Position numbers and translations under genes: made by a program. A model generated the notes under the pieces. The model searched no databases and was not told the DNA's origin. It worked only from the letters and a program-made list of their open reading frames with translations. A DNA stretch of 64,000 nucleotides from Odontocerum albicorne. Its lineage: Eukaryota; Arthropoda; Insecta; Trichoptera; Odontoceridae. The stretch is from positions 12,972,452-13,036,451 of the forward strand of contig OX463859.1 in the NCBI GenBank assembly GCA_949825065.1. The letters run 5' to 3'. Position 1 is the first letter of the stretch. Every line of letters begins with the position of its first letter. Below, in pieces: positions 40,265 to 50,836 of the stretch.

Positions 40265-40600
40265 TAAAGCTGATGTGTTCAGTAAAATGAAGAACACTCT
40301 TAGATAGTTCGGACACATGGCAAGAATGAATAAAGAAAGACCTACAAAAAAAAATTAAAGTACAAATGTGGGAAGATGTGGTGGATGAAGATCAAGTAAA
40401 GTATGGTTGGGTCAAGTTAATCATATTGTGAAAAAAAATTAAAGAAGTAAGAGGAATCGTAGAAGCTGTGTGAGCAGTGTGGATATGGAAAAGGCGAAAT
40501 ATGCGTGTCGAGATTGGAAAATCTGACGATCTGTCCTCTCTGCCTGCCCCAGCTGGAATAATGGCGTGATGGTATATACTCGTATGTATATGTGTAATAC
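40265..40600 (+). pseudogene. LINE-G 3' part with octamer insertion
   Basis: aaaatgaagaacactc, ttcggacacatggcaag (FGHMARMNKERPTK), tggttgggtcaag, ctgtcctctctgcctgcc, tggcgtgatggtatat, then ACTCGT inserted, then atgtatatgtg. Other LINE-G tails lack the six bases. Confidence 0.65.
40577..40584. repeat. TACTCGTA in a LINE-G tail
   Basis: Removing ACTCGT gives GGTATATATGTATATGTG, close to the GGTATGTATGTATGTG tails at 26685, 40094 and 44483. Confidence 0.6.
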
Positions 40601-40682
40601 TTAACTACAATGATATCCAAGAATTTCAAGATTAAGTCAAATATATTAAATACAATTAAAATAAATATTAAAAATCGCATTA

Positions 40683-40790
40683 TACAGTATAACACTTTTG
40701 GTGATACAGTGTAACCTGGCGGGTTTAATTCTACGTGAAATTCTCTTTCAATCAACTAAAAAAGTGTTTTAACAAACCTTAAGTAAGAAC
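40683..40790 (-). mobile_element. SINE-A tail fragment
   Basis: ttggtgatacagtgtaac, ctggcgggtttaatt, attctctttcaatcaac and aaccttaagtaagaac on the minus strand. Confidence 0.6.
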
Positions 40791-40796
40791 TTCTAC

Positions 40797-41097
40797 TTCT
40801 TCTTAGTGTCATGTCAGGTCCCCCCAACGTTGACTATCACCTGTTGAGAGTAGGCATCTTTGTCCCTAGCAGCCCGAAAAAGACCCCCAACGCCCCTTAT
40901 GCCAGTCCAATCACGTATATTGCGGAGCCAGGAGATTCGCCTCCTGCCAACATCTCTTCGACCCTCTATTTTGCCTCGGATGATTAGGTGCAGTAATTTG
41001 TACTTTTCTCCTCTAAATAGGACACCTTTCGGATTTTAATATTAGTCAGCAACTCTCTATCAACTTTGGCTCTTTGAAGAACCCTCGAGTTGCTGAC
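40797..41097 (-). pseudogene. LINE-H RT C-terminal relic
   Basis: Minus-strand pieces: KVDRELLTNIKIRKVSYL, KYKLLHLIIR after a frame slip, GRRDVGRRRISWLRNIRDW and GLFRAARDKDA. The sequence KxxGRRxxGRRRxSWLRNxRxW...LFRAAxDKxxxA is a well-known LINE RT C terminus. A second copy is at 61325-61585. Confidence 0.8.
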
Positions 41098-41197
41098 CAT
41101 AAGTGAGAACTAGGCTGGAAAAATATAATTTATGCCAACGGGAATCAAATCTATTGCCCCCGGTACGGAAAACAGACGGCTTACGAACTAGGCGACA
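41098..41197 (-). mobile_element. SINE-A head
   Basis: Minus-strand gtgagaactaggctgg, B box (acgggaatcaaatctat) and A-box region (acgaactaggcgac). It lies directly beside the LINE-H relic. Confidence 0.6.
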
Positions 41198-41652
41198 AAT
41201 ATATTTATTTTAATATTTTTTTAAAAGGAAACACGTTTAGTTTTCAACATATTTCTCATTATCTGCCTCCAAAAGTAGACAATTTATTATAAAATTAAGA
41301 TACATAATAGAACTTCAATATTTATGTCTTAGTTTTAGGTCGGACTCCATAGTCTCACTTTAACATTAAATACTAAACCCTAACTTTCTTACTGAAGAAA
41401 TAAGTTTTCAAAATTAAATTTCACACAAATTTGTCGTAATTTCCGTAAATAAGGGAGTCACGTGGTTCTGTTGCCTTACATGAAAATTTGGAGCGTATGT
41501 GCTCCCACTATGAATACAAATCACGAAATTTTAAAACTAGAAATTAGTATGTAGCAATTAGGGCGGACTTGAAATTCGAGTCTTTGTCAATTAATTCAAC
41601 TTAGTGTTCCTATTTTTAATTAGTTAATTTTATACTAATGTATTGTATTACT
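41198..41652. other. No recognisable feature
   Basis: No signal recognised. Confidence 0.4.
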
Positions 41653-41837
41653 CTCCATGGATGACCTAGTTGATAAGACGCCTGTTTTCAAACCCAAGGG
41701 TTCCAAGTTCGATTCCCCTTGAAAACTAGATTTTTTTAAACTTTCATTCTCGTTATCACCACATATTCAACATATTTCTGATTGATTGGAAAAGATTGTT
41801 ACATGGCAATAATTACGCTTTCTCGTTATATACGGTA
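41653..41837 (+). mobile_element. SINE-A copy
   Basis: ATGACCTAGTTGATAAGACG, B box AAGTTCGATTCCCCTTG, body ttcattctcgttatc, tail ttctgattgattgg and gttacatggcaataa, then tatatacggtac. Tail to tail with the next copy. Confidence 0.7.
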
Positions 41838-42025
41838 CATCTAATTGAGTTTAATGCACTTTAAAAATCACTTTCAACTAACTTGAAAGGTGTTAAACAA
41901 TGCTGAAACGAAGACCAGACTAGAACCCTTGTTTGAAAAAAAAACTTGCGTACCAACGCGAATTGAATCTGTAACCCCCATACTGTAAGACGAGTGACTT
42001 GATAACTAGGCTACGGAGTTAATCA
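41838..42025 (-). mobile_element. SINE-A copy
   Basis: Minus-strand tail (aatcactttcaactaac), body (ctgaaacgaagaccagac), B box (cgcgaattgaatctgt) and head (aactaggctacggag). Together with 41653 it forms an inverted pair. TACGAGTA (42031-42038) lies six bases beyond its 5' end. Confidence 0.7.
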
Positions 42026-42194
42026 CATCTTACGAGTATGTAATACATTAGATTTCGTTTTCGCTATTATGACTTGTTTTGCAAATTAACACATCATTTC
42101 AAATACATATTTGATAAGTGGAAGAATTAATATTTTTTTTCTTAACAGTTTTTTTTAGAATTTCTTATGAAAGGTAAGAATAGAATATCGTTTA

Positions 42195-42290
42195 AGACGT
42201 CTGACGTATACAGTACAACCTGTCAGGTTTAATGCCATGACATTATTTCTTATTACCAATCAAAATCATATTGAAATGGCGTTTTGCCAA
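42195..42290 (-). mobile_element. SINE-A tail fragment
   Basis: cgtatacagtacaacctg, tcaggtttaatgcc and attaccaatcaaaatc. Confidence 0.5.
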
Positions 42291-42439
42291 AAAAATGGAA
42301 TGGGACTCTTTTGGACTCCATCGGAAATCGCAACCAAAACGTGAAGATCAACATTGTCTTCCAACCAATATTATTTCAAATAATTTACTTACTTTCGCCT
42401 TAAATTTTTAATATCTTAATCAACCTTCATTTGTTTTCA

Positions 42440-42545
42440 TAGTTTAAAATGTTTTTCGGAGGTGTTGCTGTCTTGAATTGGTTTAAATCGTTTCGAAGGC
42501 GTTGTAGCCTTCATCTTCAGGGCGATGTCAAAAGACATTTCTGAT
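42440..42545 (-). repeat. Penelope-like tail
   Basis: On the minus strand CCCTGAAGATGAAGGC, a loop, GCCTTCGAAACG: the CTGAxGA-stem-GAAAC order characteristic of Penelope-like termini. The stem GAAGGC/GCCTTC is perfect. Confidence 0.5.
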
Positions 42546-43159
42546 TTTCAATATTTTAAATAATAAAAAGGACAGTTTATAAGCGTCGTTTATGTTAGAG
42601 ATCAACTTTTCTTCCAAGGGCGCCCCACTACTATTGACAGAAAAAAAACATTACACAATAAATACATACAATTATTAGTTAAGTGTAAGGATAGGAAGGA
42701 GATGACTGCGACTATAGGTTGGATGTTTTCCCGCATCAGCATATAATTAGAAAATAAGTATTTGGCAAGAAACCCGCAGAAAAGTTACCGAGGAAATATG
42801 AACTACGAGTACGTAGAAATGTTTGTAGATCTTTCGATATGAGATAATAACACATTCGGGTTTAGGTGGTGTAGTGGATGTGCAGTGTTCATATAACATC
42901 ATAATTTTTGATAAGACCTCCCAAAAAAGGGTGTCTTCGAGCGTTTCCTAAAGCTGCACACGAAGAGGTAGACTATTCCAATCCACAGAACCAGCAACGG
43001 CTTAAACTAGTTGAACACACTCTTGAAAATGGTCAAACATACGAATATGTAATAATCTTATTTCATTTCAACGTTATCATAACCACCAGGCCATGTCCGT
43101 TGTGGAGTATGCGGAGAGAGATTACGGCTTCATTCTAAATACTAGTTCAAGTCTTTCGG
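42546..43159. other. No recognisable gene
   Basis: A 76-codon plus-strand frame at 42908-43138 (start RPPKKGCLRAFPKAAHEEV) has no domain I know. TACGAGTA at 42804-42811. Confidence 0.35.
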
Positions 43160-43460
43160 TTAATCCTCGTCAAATCACCTTGTTCTGCATATTCTCCTAT
43201 TATAAACGTTTTCACTCTCCCTCTTTCAGAATTTGATTCCTTTTGCCATGCCACGTTTTTCATTATCTTCCCAATTTTCTCGTACTTTCTACACTATTCG
43301 TATAAATATATCCGAGTATGTGAAGGAACCATATTTATGCTCCTTTCTGCATCTTAAGTATTGCATCTTCTTATAATTCGCAGTATTTCCTAATGTCCTC
43401 ATTCTGTAACATATTCTGTCATATGTTTTTTCCCAGATATTCCACGCAAATGTCTCATTT
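43160..43460 (-). pseudogene. LINE-G relic
   Basis: T/C-rich plus strand with tctccctctttcagaatt, catttatgctcc and tattctgtcatatg; the minus strand corresponds to the YDRIRNxxIR region seen at 39740. Strongly decayed. Confidence 0.45.
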
Positions 43461-43499
43461 CTATCGTATTTATCTGAAAAACAAACTATACTTTTTATT

Positions 43500-43640
43500 T
43501 ATAGTTAAGGCATTAACATTGTGGGGTTTAAAGACATTGTAATTTGTTTTATCAAACACTGTTTATTCCACTTTATACCGTTACATAAAATGGAATAAAC
43601 AGTGTTTGGTAAAACAAATTACATACGCTTTATTTATAAC
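43500..43640. repeat. Penelope-like palindrome
   Basis: Arms 43539-43570 and 43591-43622 pair (GTAATTTGTTTTATCAAAC with its complement, and CTGTTTATTCCA with TGGAATAAACAG), separated by a 20-base loop ctttataccgttacataaaa. The left arm is the inverse of the tail at 826-900. Confidence 0.8.
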
Positions 43641-43939
43641 ACTCTTCATTCAAAATAAGTTTAAAATATAATATTAAAATTTGTATTAATCTTAAATGTA
43701 GAACTAATTGCAGGAAACTTTTAAATATTTTTAACTAGTTATTTTAAAAAGTAATAAACCACTTGTATATTTTTGTTAACAATTAATTCTCGCTAGTGTA
43801 CCGCTCACATATAAGTATTACAGCATTGCTTAACGCAAGTATTTCATAAAATCATGTTGCAACCAGATCGCTCGAGGGGGATTTGTAATCGGCATCAAGT
43901 CTATAGACAATTTCTTCCGATCAGTAAGTTGTCAATAGT
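43641..43939. other. No recognisable feature
   Basis: No signal recognised. Confidence 0.4.
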
Positions 43940-44165
43940 ATTTCAAAATAATCAAATAAAAACAATATTGTTTAGCCTGTCTGCAATGAAAAATTTAATT
44001 ATTTACGTATTGGAATACGATTTTTAAATTCATAGATTATTTTCAAAAGAATGTTTCATCTACTGTTTCAATTTACGTTTTGTACGAGTATATGAACGAA
44101 TTTATAGATTAGACTTGTCTTGAACAGAATTCTTATGTTACATCGTTTTCTGTATATATCTGTTT
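43940..44165 (+). repeat. Repeat family I (inside a LINE-G copy)
   Basis: Inverse copy at 60600-60800. Shared: atcaaataaaaacaatatt, tgtttcaatttacg, gaacgaatttatagattaga, cttgtctt, cagaattcttatgt. It leads straight into the LINE-G frame at 44195 in both places. Confidence 0.75.
44083..44090. repeat. TACGAGTA with intact empty site at 60.7 kb
   Basis: This copy reads TTTGTACGAGTATATGAACG; the paralogue (complement of about 60665-60690) reads TTTGTATTTGAACG. The flanks match for more than 100 bases, so six bases with a duplicated TA are extra here. Confidence 0.85.
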
Positions 44166-44194
44166 TCTAGGGGGAGGGGGTATACTAATTTTAT

Positions 44195-44505
44195 TGTATT
44201 ATGCAAGATGATTTGCACATGTGAAACGAATTAATGAAGAAATACTTACAAAAAAGATGTACCATATAGTGCAGATGTGAGTGGAAGGCGTGTGAGAAGA
44301 AGACCAAGGAGAGTATGGTTGGATCAAATAAGTGACATTCTAAATGAAAAAAAAACGTAATAGGTTAGAGAAATCGTAGAAGTTGTATGAGAAGGGGTGT
44401 GGGTGTGGAAGAGGCAAAGGATGTGTGTCGAAATAGGAAAGTCTGATGTTCTGTCCTCTCTACTGCCCTGGCAGGGGGGTGGCGTGATGGTATGTATGTA
44501 TGTAT
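44195..44505 (+). pseudogene. LINE-G 3' end
   Basis: ttgcacatgtgaaacgaa, gaagaagaccaaggag, tggttggatcaaataag, ctgtcctctctactgcc and tggcgtgatggtatg with an (ATGT)n tail. Confidence 0.7.
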
Positions 44506-44510
44506 TCCGC

Positions 44511-45060
44511 ATTAATTGTATATCATATAGTATAAGCTGTTTAATTGTATATAGTACAAGCTACCTATTATTTATACATATGCGTTATTTACAGAATGGA
44601 CTAATAATCAAACTTGTTTAATGACAATAAAACACCATATTCTATGTCTTCTTTCTCTTGAGAATAATTCACTATCTTTTAAATACGTTAAAAAATCTGT
44701 GTTAAAAGAACTTAAATAAAAGGATTACCTGAATATTAAAAACAGACTTAGACGCGTTTGGTTTTAATCGGGTATCGAATATATAATCTGGAGGTGAGAG
44801 ACACGACTTTGAAACAACATTATGGATAGTAAATTAATATATGCGGTCTGTTGAGATCTTTTACAAAGTATTAAAATTATAATTGATAATTTGTGCGCTA
44901 TATGCATATACTATAAAAACAATCGACAGTGTGACAACAAAACAGTTGTAACATTCATTCATAAACACGGTTACCAGCCATCAGGGTCTTTGCCATTTTC
45001 AAAAAATAAAAACCGCACTGTAAATTTATTTTCTCTTCTTATTTTAGGCCTTTTGGCCTG
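44511..45060. other. No gene
   Basis: Contains a small repeat (gtatatagtacaagc / gtatatcatatagtataagc at 44518-44565). Otherwise AT-rich, without a signal. Confidence 0.4.
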
Positions 45061-45405
45061 TTATGGTCCTGCATCATTGTTTCCCTCTTGTGACGTCGAC
45101 TGCCAGCTGTCTTTCCATCTTTTGGGAGGTCGTCCTGGAGGTCTGCTTGTTTGGGGGATACTGTCCCTGGCCATTCTTACGGCCCTTGGTTCCGCCATTC
45201 TGGATACGTGTTCGTTCCAGAACCTTCTTCTTTGTCGTCCCCATCTGACAATATCTTCAACTTCGCACGTCCTTCGGATTTCTGTGTTACGTACTCTATC
45301 AGGAAGAGTTTTGCCAGCGATACTCCTGAGTACCTTCATTTCGCTGGTTCGAAGGAGATTTTTAGTTCTGACAGTGTCGGCTCTGGACTCTATGCTGTAT
45401 GCCAT
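45061..45405 (-). pseudogene. RTE-type LINE, RT C-terminal fragment
   Basis: A 114-codon open minus-strand frame: SRADTVRTKNLLRTSEMKVL, SIAGKTLPDRVRNTEIRR, CEVEDIVRWGRQRRRFWNEH, GRPPKRWKDSW. This is the familiar ExRADTxxTKxxLRTxEMKVLRxIxGKTxxDRxRNxxIR C terminus of RTE-type endonuclease/RT proteins. The frame is unbroken, hence fairly young, but everything upstream is missing. Its GC content is well above the local average. Confidence 0.85.
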
Positions 45406-45794
45406 TATGGGGTGGACACAGGTCTTGTATATAATTTATTTTATATATATAATTTATTTTACATTCATTATTCAACTGAAAACTTGAAAAAAAAATTAAA
45501 TAAAGAAATTTTAATACAAGGTTCGATTTACAAATATCTCAATTTTACCTTGTCATTTAAAAGAATTTAATGTATTCAAAATACTGACGAAAAATGTTCT
45601 TTGAAAGACCAGAAAATATTGCTAAATACTTGAATGCATTTTTGTACATAATGAATTTTAAGTACTTTCCGAAGGCTGCATATATTTCATATCCTCTAAG
45701 TTATCATATTTATGTTATGTCAATGATATAAAAATTGATAAAACTAGATAGCATGTTTTCCCAAAGTCAGATAAAATTATAACGATTCACTTTT
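45406..45794. other. No recognisable feature
   Basis: AT-rich; a (tttatatataat)-like duplication at 45430-45460. Confidence 0.4.
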
Positions 45795-46931
45795 ATTATA
45801 TGACATATCTTGTTATGTATTGTATTATAATGCAACCTAGCAGTATTATTATATGACATATCTTGTCATGTATTGTATTACAATACTACTGTATACAATG
45901 CAACCTAACAGTACTAACAGTATAGTTATATGACATATCTTGTTATGTATTGTACTACAATACCACTGTATACAATGCAACCTAGCAATATTATTATATG
46001 ACATATCTTGTTATGTATTGTATTACAATGCAACCTAGCAGTATTATTATATGACATATTTTGTTATGTATTGTATTACAATACTACTGTATACAATGCA
46101 ACCTAGCAGTATTATTATATGACATATCTTGTTATGTATTGTATTACAATACCACTGTATACAATGCAACCTAGCAGTATTATTATATGACATATCTTGT
46201 TATGTATTGTATTACAATACCACTGTATACAATGCAACCTAGCAGTATTATTATATGACATATCTTGTTATGTATTGTATTACAATACTACTGTATACAA
46301 TGCAACCTAGCAGTATAGTTATATGATATATTTTGTTATGTATTGTATTACAATACCACTGTTTACAATGCAACCCAGCAGTATTATTATATGACCTATC
46401 TTGTTATGTATTGTATTACAATACGACTGTATACAATGCAACCTAGCAGTATTATTATATGACATATCTTGTTATGTATTGTATTACAATACGACTGTAT
46501 ACAATGCAACCTAGCAGTATTATTATATGACATATCTTGTTATGTATTGTATTACAATACCACTGTATACAATGCAACCTAGCAGTATTATTATATGACA
46601 TATCTTGTTATGTATTGTATTACAATACCACTGTATACAATGCAACCTAGCAGTATTATTATATGACATATCTTGTTATGTATTGTATTCCAATACCACT
46701 GTATACAATGCAACCTAGCAGTATTATTATATGATGTATATTGTTTTGTATTGTATTACAATACCACTGTATACAATGCAACCTATCAGTATTATTATAT
46801 GACATATATTGTTATGTATTGTATTACAATACCACTGTATACAATGCAACCTAGCAGTATTATTATATGACATATCTTGTTATGTATTGTATTACAATAC
46901 CACTGTATACAATGCAACCTAGCAGTATTAT
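45795..46931 (+). repeat. 68-bp tandem satellite, about 17 copies
   Basis: Units run tattattatatgacatatc, ttgttatgtattgtattac, aataccactgtatacaatgc, aacctagcag. Most steps are exactly 68 bp from 46053 on; the first few units differ, some lacking the taccactgtatac part (53-54 bp). Each unit holds a short perfect inverted repeat GTATTGTATTACAATAC (8-bp arms, 1-base centre). The segment tgtatacaatgcaacctag matches the SINE-A tail. Confidence 0.9.
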
Positions 46932-47344
46932 TTTCATGCGAAATTTTCTTCAAAATATTTACAAATATATAAAAAAAAACGGAACTGTTAAAAATTACTT
47001 GGAACGTAATTTAATACGAGTTTGATCGAAATTTGAACTTGAATCAACCGGGTTCTACCAACTACAATTTGATAGGCAATCCTTCGTGATCGAGTATGAT
47101 TTTTAGGCATCCTATGGATGAAATATATATTTGAAAGATGACAATGCGTGTATTGGTTTATTGTATGTAAGCTGTTGCTCTTCAGCAAGCACACAGTCTT
47201 GACATATAAAACCCAAAATTCTGATTGTAATTATGATGCCAAAAATCACTTATAACAGACATTTATGATAGTGCTGCACATTTTCAGGGAGTAAATTTGA
47301 ACTTATTAAAATAACCAAAAGGATCTATTTTTTGTGATTTTTTC
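46932..47344. other. No recognisable feature
   Basis: No signal recognised. Confidence 0.4.
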
Positions 47345-47880
47345 TTAAAACATCGTGACTCCCATGAAAACCTCCGACGACTTCTATCCATTATATCCCC
47401 TTACTCCCCGGGTCGAAGGGCTGTTGTTAAGGGTAGTTCAGTTGCGTCTCTCACTTGGTCAGTTCAATGCATTGGAATTCTTCATCTTGTGCATCATCCT
47501 TCCACGCCTCCGGTAACCACAAACCTCTCCAAACTGTCTCCTTGGTCACGAGCAATGTGTCTAAAAAATCGGAGGACTCGTCGAAGGCATATATATATTG
47601 TCGACAGTTAATCGGTGATTCTCAATTCTTCAAAAATGGAGGCGATAGTTTGCTTTTCTGTTCATGGAATTCGTAATATCTTTCTCCAGCATCACATTTA
47701 AAAAGCATCTAATCTACGAATCTCGCTTGCTCTCAGAAGTCAACTAGTCTCTGCGCCATACATGAATATTGCGAAGACGAGAGACTTACCACAACTAGGC
47801 GCATTTTGTCGAGTTGGTGTTTTTTCTGCTCTTCCATATCTTTTCCAGCTTTGACATCGACATTCGAAGGCATATTGTTG
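47345..47880 (-). pseudogene. LINE RT C-terminal relic
   Basis: Parallel to 24240-24650: gttgcgtctctcacttgg / gttgcgtcccttagtgg, cttccacgcctccggtaac / cttccacgtttccagtaac, caaacctctccaaactgt in both, and catggaattcgtaatatc / catggagttcgtagcatc. The minus strand should encode the LYGAET...GHxxR...GRPxxRW region but is broken by stops. Confidence 0.65.
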
Positions 47881-49386
47881 ACAATAAATACTGCATATAA
47901 TTAATTTCTTTTCATATTTGAATGATCTAAATGACATGCTATAACAAAAGGCCTAGTTAAAAGTATACTTATAAGGGTTCTTTGCATGTTAGCGCTGTCT
48001 AAGCAAGACTGAATATTGTTTTTAAGTTAATTCATTTTGATTATTGAGTGCTCAAAGTATAATAAATTAATTTAGATATGATCAATCTATATTTACTTTT
48101 TCTTTATAAGTTTTTCTTCAAGTAAATGTTATGTCTTTAAATGATTTACTCATTCCATTGTTTTCATATTTTAGACGTAACATACTCGTATATTGTACTA
48201 AAATTGGAAAAAATCGAGCGTATCGATTCCTCGTTACATTTTTTAAAATTAATTGAATTTAGTACTCGATGATTAAAAAGTGCATTTGAATTGCCTTATT
48301 TCATTTTCTAGGTCATGTTTTTTCTTAAAATAGTTAGCGTGGCGAAATAAGTATGCTAATCAAAAGTTAGAAAAATAACTTTTATAAGCCTGCTTTCAAG
48401 TTAACCCGTAATGTAAAAAATAAACGTTATGATGAATTTTGAAAGGGCAGTTCGTCGATTTATTAAGTAAAATACGTAAAATAAATTTTTAACATGTTTG
48501 TTTAGTGAACGAGTATTTTTTAAATTTTTTTTTGTAAAATATTTACTTAACCCGTTGATCTATCCATCTTATTTTTCTTCATGTGTCATGCCCGTTCATT
48601 TTGACGTTGGCTACCACTTTTTAGAAAATATCTGTTTCTTTGGCGTAGCGGTACAGTTCCTCAAATGCCTGGATAACTGTGCATTCGCGAACGTTGCGTA
48701 TTATTACTTAGAAATATGCCTTCTACCGATCGTCGACTCTGGATTTTGTCCACCAAAATTAATTTTAATAGTTGTGTTCAATGCATTTTATTTAATTTAT
48801 ATAAATTAAACCTTCATTGAATGTAAAAAAATATTTAATAGTTATCGTAATATAATAAATATTCATGCTATTTATCAATTATGTTATAGAAAATTTTGCA
48901 AATAAAAATGTTAACTCGACAAAAATTGCAAACAGCATCTATATAAGTGCACAGGAAATGTAACATTATTTTTGTTGTTTCCAAACTGCTCTATATTTGA
49001 CGCAATTGTGTTAATAATTTGGATTGAATTATGTTTGATTAGTCAATTGCACGCGTTGTTTGGTTTACTATTATAGCCGAAGATTTAGCAGTTTTAAAAA
49101 TAGTCGCTGTAGAATGTTAATGATAACGTTACACTTTTTTTTTCATTTATTTTTTCGTTTATTTTTTTTCCATTGAAAAAAATAATAATGTTAGAAAAGT
49201 GAGCATTAATTTCTTTAGTATAAACTAAACAACCTCATCATCTATATCTATATTGTCTTTGACTTATGAACGTTACTCTAAGAACGCTTCCTACATACTG
49301 TTGAATAACTTAAAAATGATTAGAAGTTTGTTGAAGATTCTATGTGTTGAGCTATCCTACATTAATGTTCTATATTACACTACGGA
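47881..49386. other. No recognisable gene
   Basis: AT-rich. The plus-strand frame 48498-48809 contains a less AT-rich core (48590-48750) without a domain I can name on either strand. TACTCGTA at 48183-48190. Confidence 0.35.
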
Positions 49387-49463
49387 GACTTTGTGCATGC
49401 TTACTATATTCAGAAATAGGTACGGCTGACTTTGTACGTGCTTACTATATTCAGAAATAGGTT
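49387..49463. repeat. 42-bp direct duplication
   Basis: gactttgtgcatgcttac / gactttgtacgtgcttac followed by tatattcagaaatagg in both copies, 42 bp apart. Confidence 0.8.
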
Positions 49464-49469
49464 TTTTAA

Positions 49470-49530
49470 CTCGCACGGAGGATGAAGATTGCAATGTCTT
49501 CGAAACATCGGTCATCATTCAAGGCGGAAA
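49470..49530 (+). repeat. Penelope-like tail core
   Basis: GAGGATGAAGATTGC, then AATGTCTTCGAAACATCGG: a GAxGATGA-stem-GAAAC core as at 42440, in the plus orientation. Confidence 0.45.
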
Positions 49531-50277
49531 TATGCTTTTAATTAGTGAGAAAATTGCCCAAAAAATTTACAAACCAGAGAAAATTTCTTCGATACGAGAA
49601 ATCGAACCAGCTTGCTTGAAGGCGGATCACTTCTGAGAACGCCACCTCCTATACAAATTTTGTATCTCGTGCAATGTCACCTCGTTAAAGGCTTTTAACA
49701 CCTTAAGCCTCCACATGAATTCATATTTGATTTTTTTTTTATATTTTTGACACACCGTTTTGTATATATACACATATTGTATTGTTAGTTTGAGATATGA
49801 GCTCTCCACATTTACAGCCATTGATTATGCAGTAAAAATTCTTTTAGTTCGCAAACAATATTAAATCGTTATAAGAACAAAATCCATTTTGTAAATGGAC
49901 ACGGACTAATGAAAGAATGCAATCTACCATATGTGCAAGCATGACACGCGAAGTCTCCATTACTGTTTCTGCATTATGTAATGCACATAACCTCATTAAG
50001 GCCCGAATTATTCGTTAGAAACCATGTTTATTGTCTGCACACTTTCTGTTTCATCGTTGTTAATGACATATAACTGAGTATTCCTCCCTAAATCCTAATT
50101 TGTTCAAGACATTTGTCATCCTAGGTAAGACTGTAAGATGTGGCCTTGTGTGGGAATTGTGCGGGTTTCATTCTCGATTATCAAAAAAATTGGTCCCAGT
50201 TATATTTTTCACACTTTTATTTATGGTTGGTTCACAAAAATTGCTAGTAGGAAAATAGACCTCCGTATATATAATAC
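49531..50277. other. No recognisable feature
   Basis: Bases 49588-49625 (gagaaatcgaaccagc) might be an isolated B box. Nothing else was seen. Confidence 0.35.
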
Positions 50278-50490
50278 ATACATACCATTTTCTTATTGGG
50301 GTAGGCACAGAGGATATCACCAAAATTCCTATCACGACATACATATTTCGCCTCTTCTACATTCAAACATTTTCTCATACAGTCCGTTTTTTTACTTCTT
50401 TCCTCTCCTTCCAAAATTTCATACACTTCCTCCAATCATACTTTCCTCAGCCATTCTCTATCACGTCTCCCACGCACACTTACATTACAA
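50278..50490 (-). pseudogene. LINE-G 3' end
   Basis: The minus strand reads LNVEEAKYVCRDRNFGDIL, then CAYPNKKMVCMY, the characteristic LINE-G end. Confidence 0.7.
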
Positions 50491-50519
50491 CTTTATTAAA
50501 TTTCTCTTTTAATCCAAAA

Positions 50520-50703
50520 ACCGACATCTTCTTCTTCTCACGGTGTAAAAAGTTATTTTCGTGCTGAATTCTGCCACTTGGACGACACTGGGTGTTCTAG
50601 AATTCAAGTTCTCCTCGGTGCACACCGGGCTCTTCGGACACTGCAATAAATATCGTATGGATTGCTTCTCATCGCAAATACACAGAATCGACCCATCTCG
50701 CAA
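50520..50703 (-). pseudogene. LINE C-terminal zinc-motif fragment
   Basis: Minus-strand reading: LCICDEKQSIRYLLQCP, then SPVCTEENLN and VVQVAEF. This is the CxCxExQTMxHLLxCP...CTxEDLxxxTxxxxxVAxFW C terminus of a distinct LINE group. Confidence 0.75.
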
Positions 50704-50756
50704 TATTTCTCATTTTGACATGTTATCTTTGGTTCTCCAAATTCCAGTATTCTTCA

Positions 50757-50836
50757 TCTGGGCATCAAAGGGAATCGAACCGATAAACTTCAGATAAGAA
50801 GACAGCCGTCTTACGAACTGTATCAGGAGGCCGCCA
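50757..50836 (-). mobile_element. SINE head fragment
   Basis: aagggaatcgaaccgat (B box) and acgaactgtatcaggagg (A-box region) on the minus strand. The first part also resembles gacggctgtcttc at 62138. Confidence 0.6.

Noticed and set aside
44891..45570. Plus-strand frames of 139 and 198 codons
   Set aside because: Antisense of the RTE-type LINE fragment at 45061-45405 on the minus strand.
46673..46870. 65-codon repeat protein frame in the 68-bp satellite
   Set aside because: Pure satellite translation.
48498..48809. 103-codon plus-strand ORF with Cys-rich core
   Set aside because: No recognised motif on either strand and no codon-level support.
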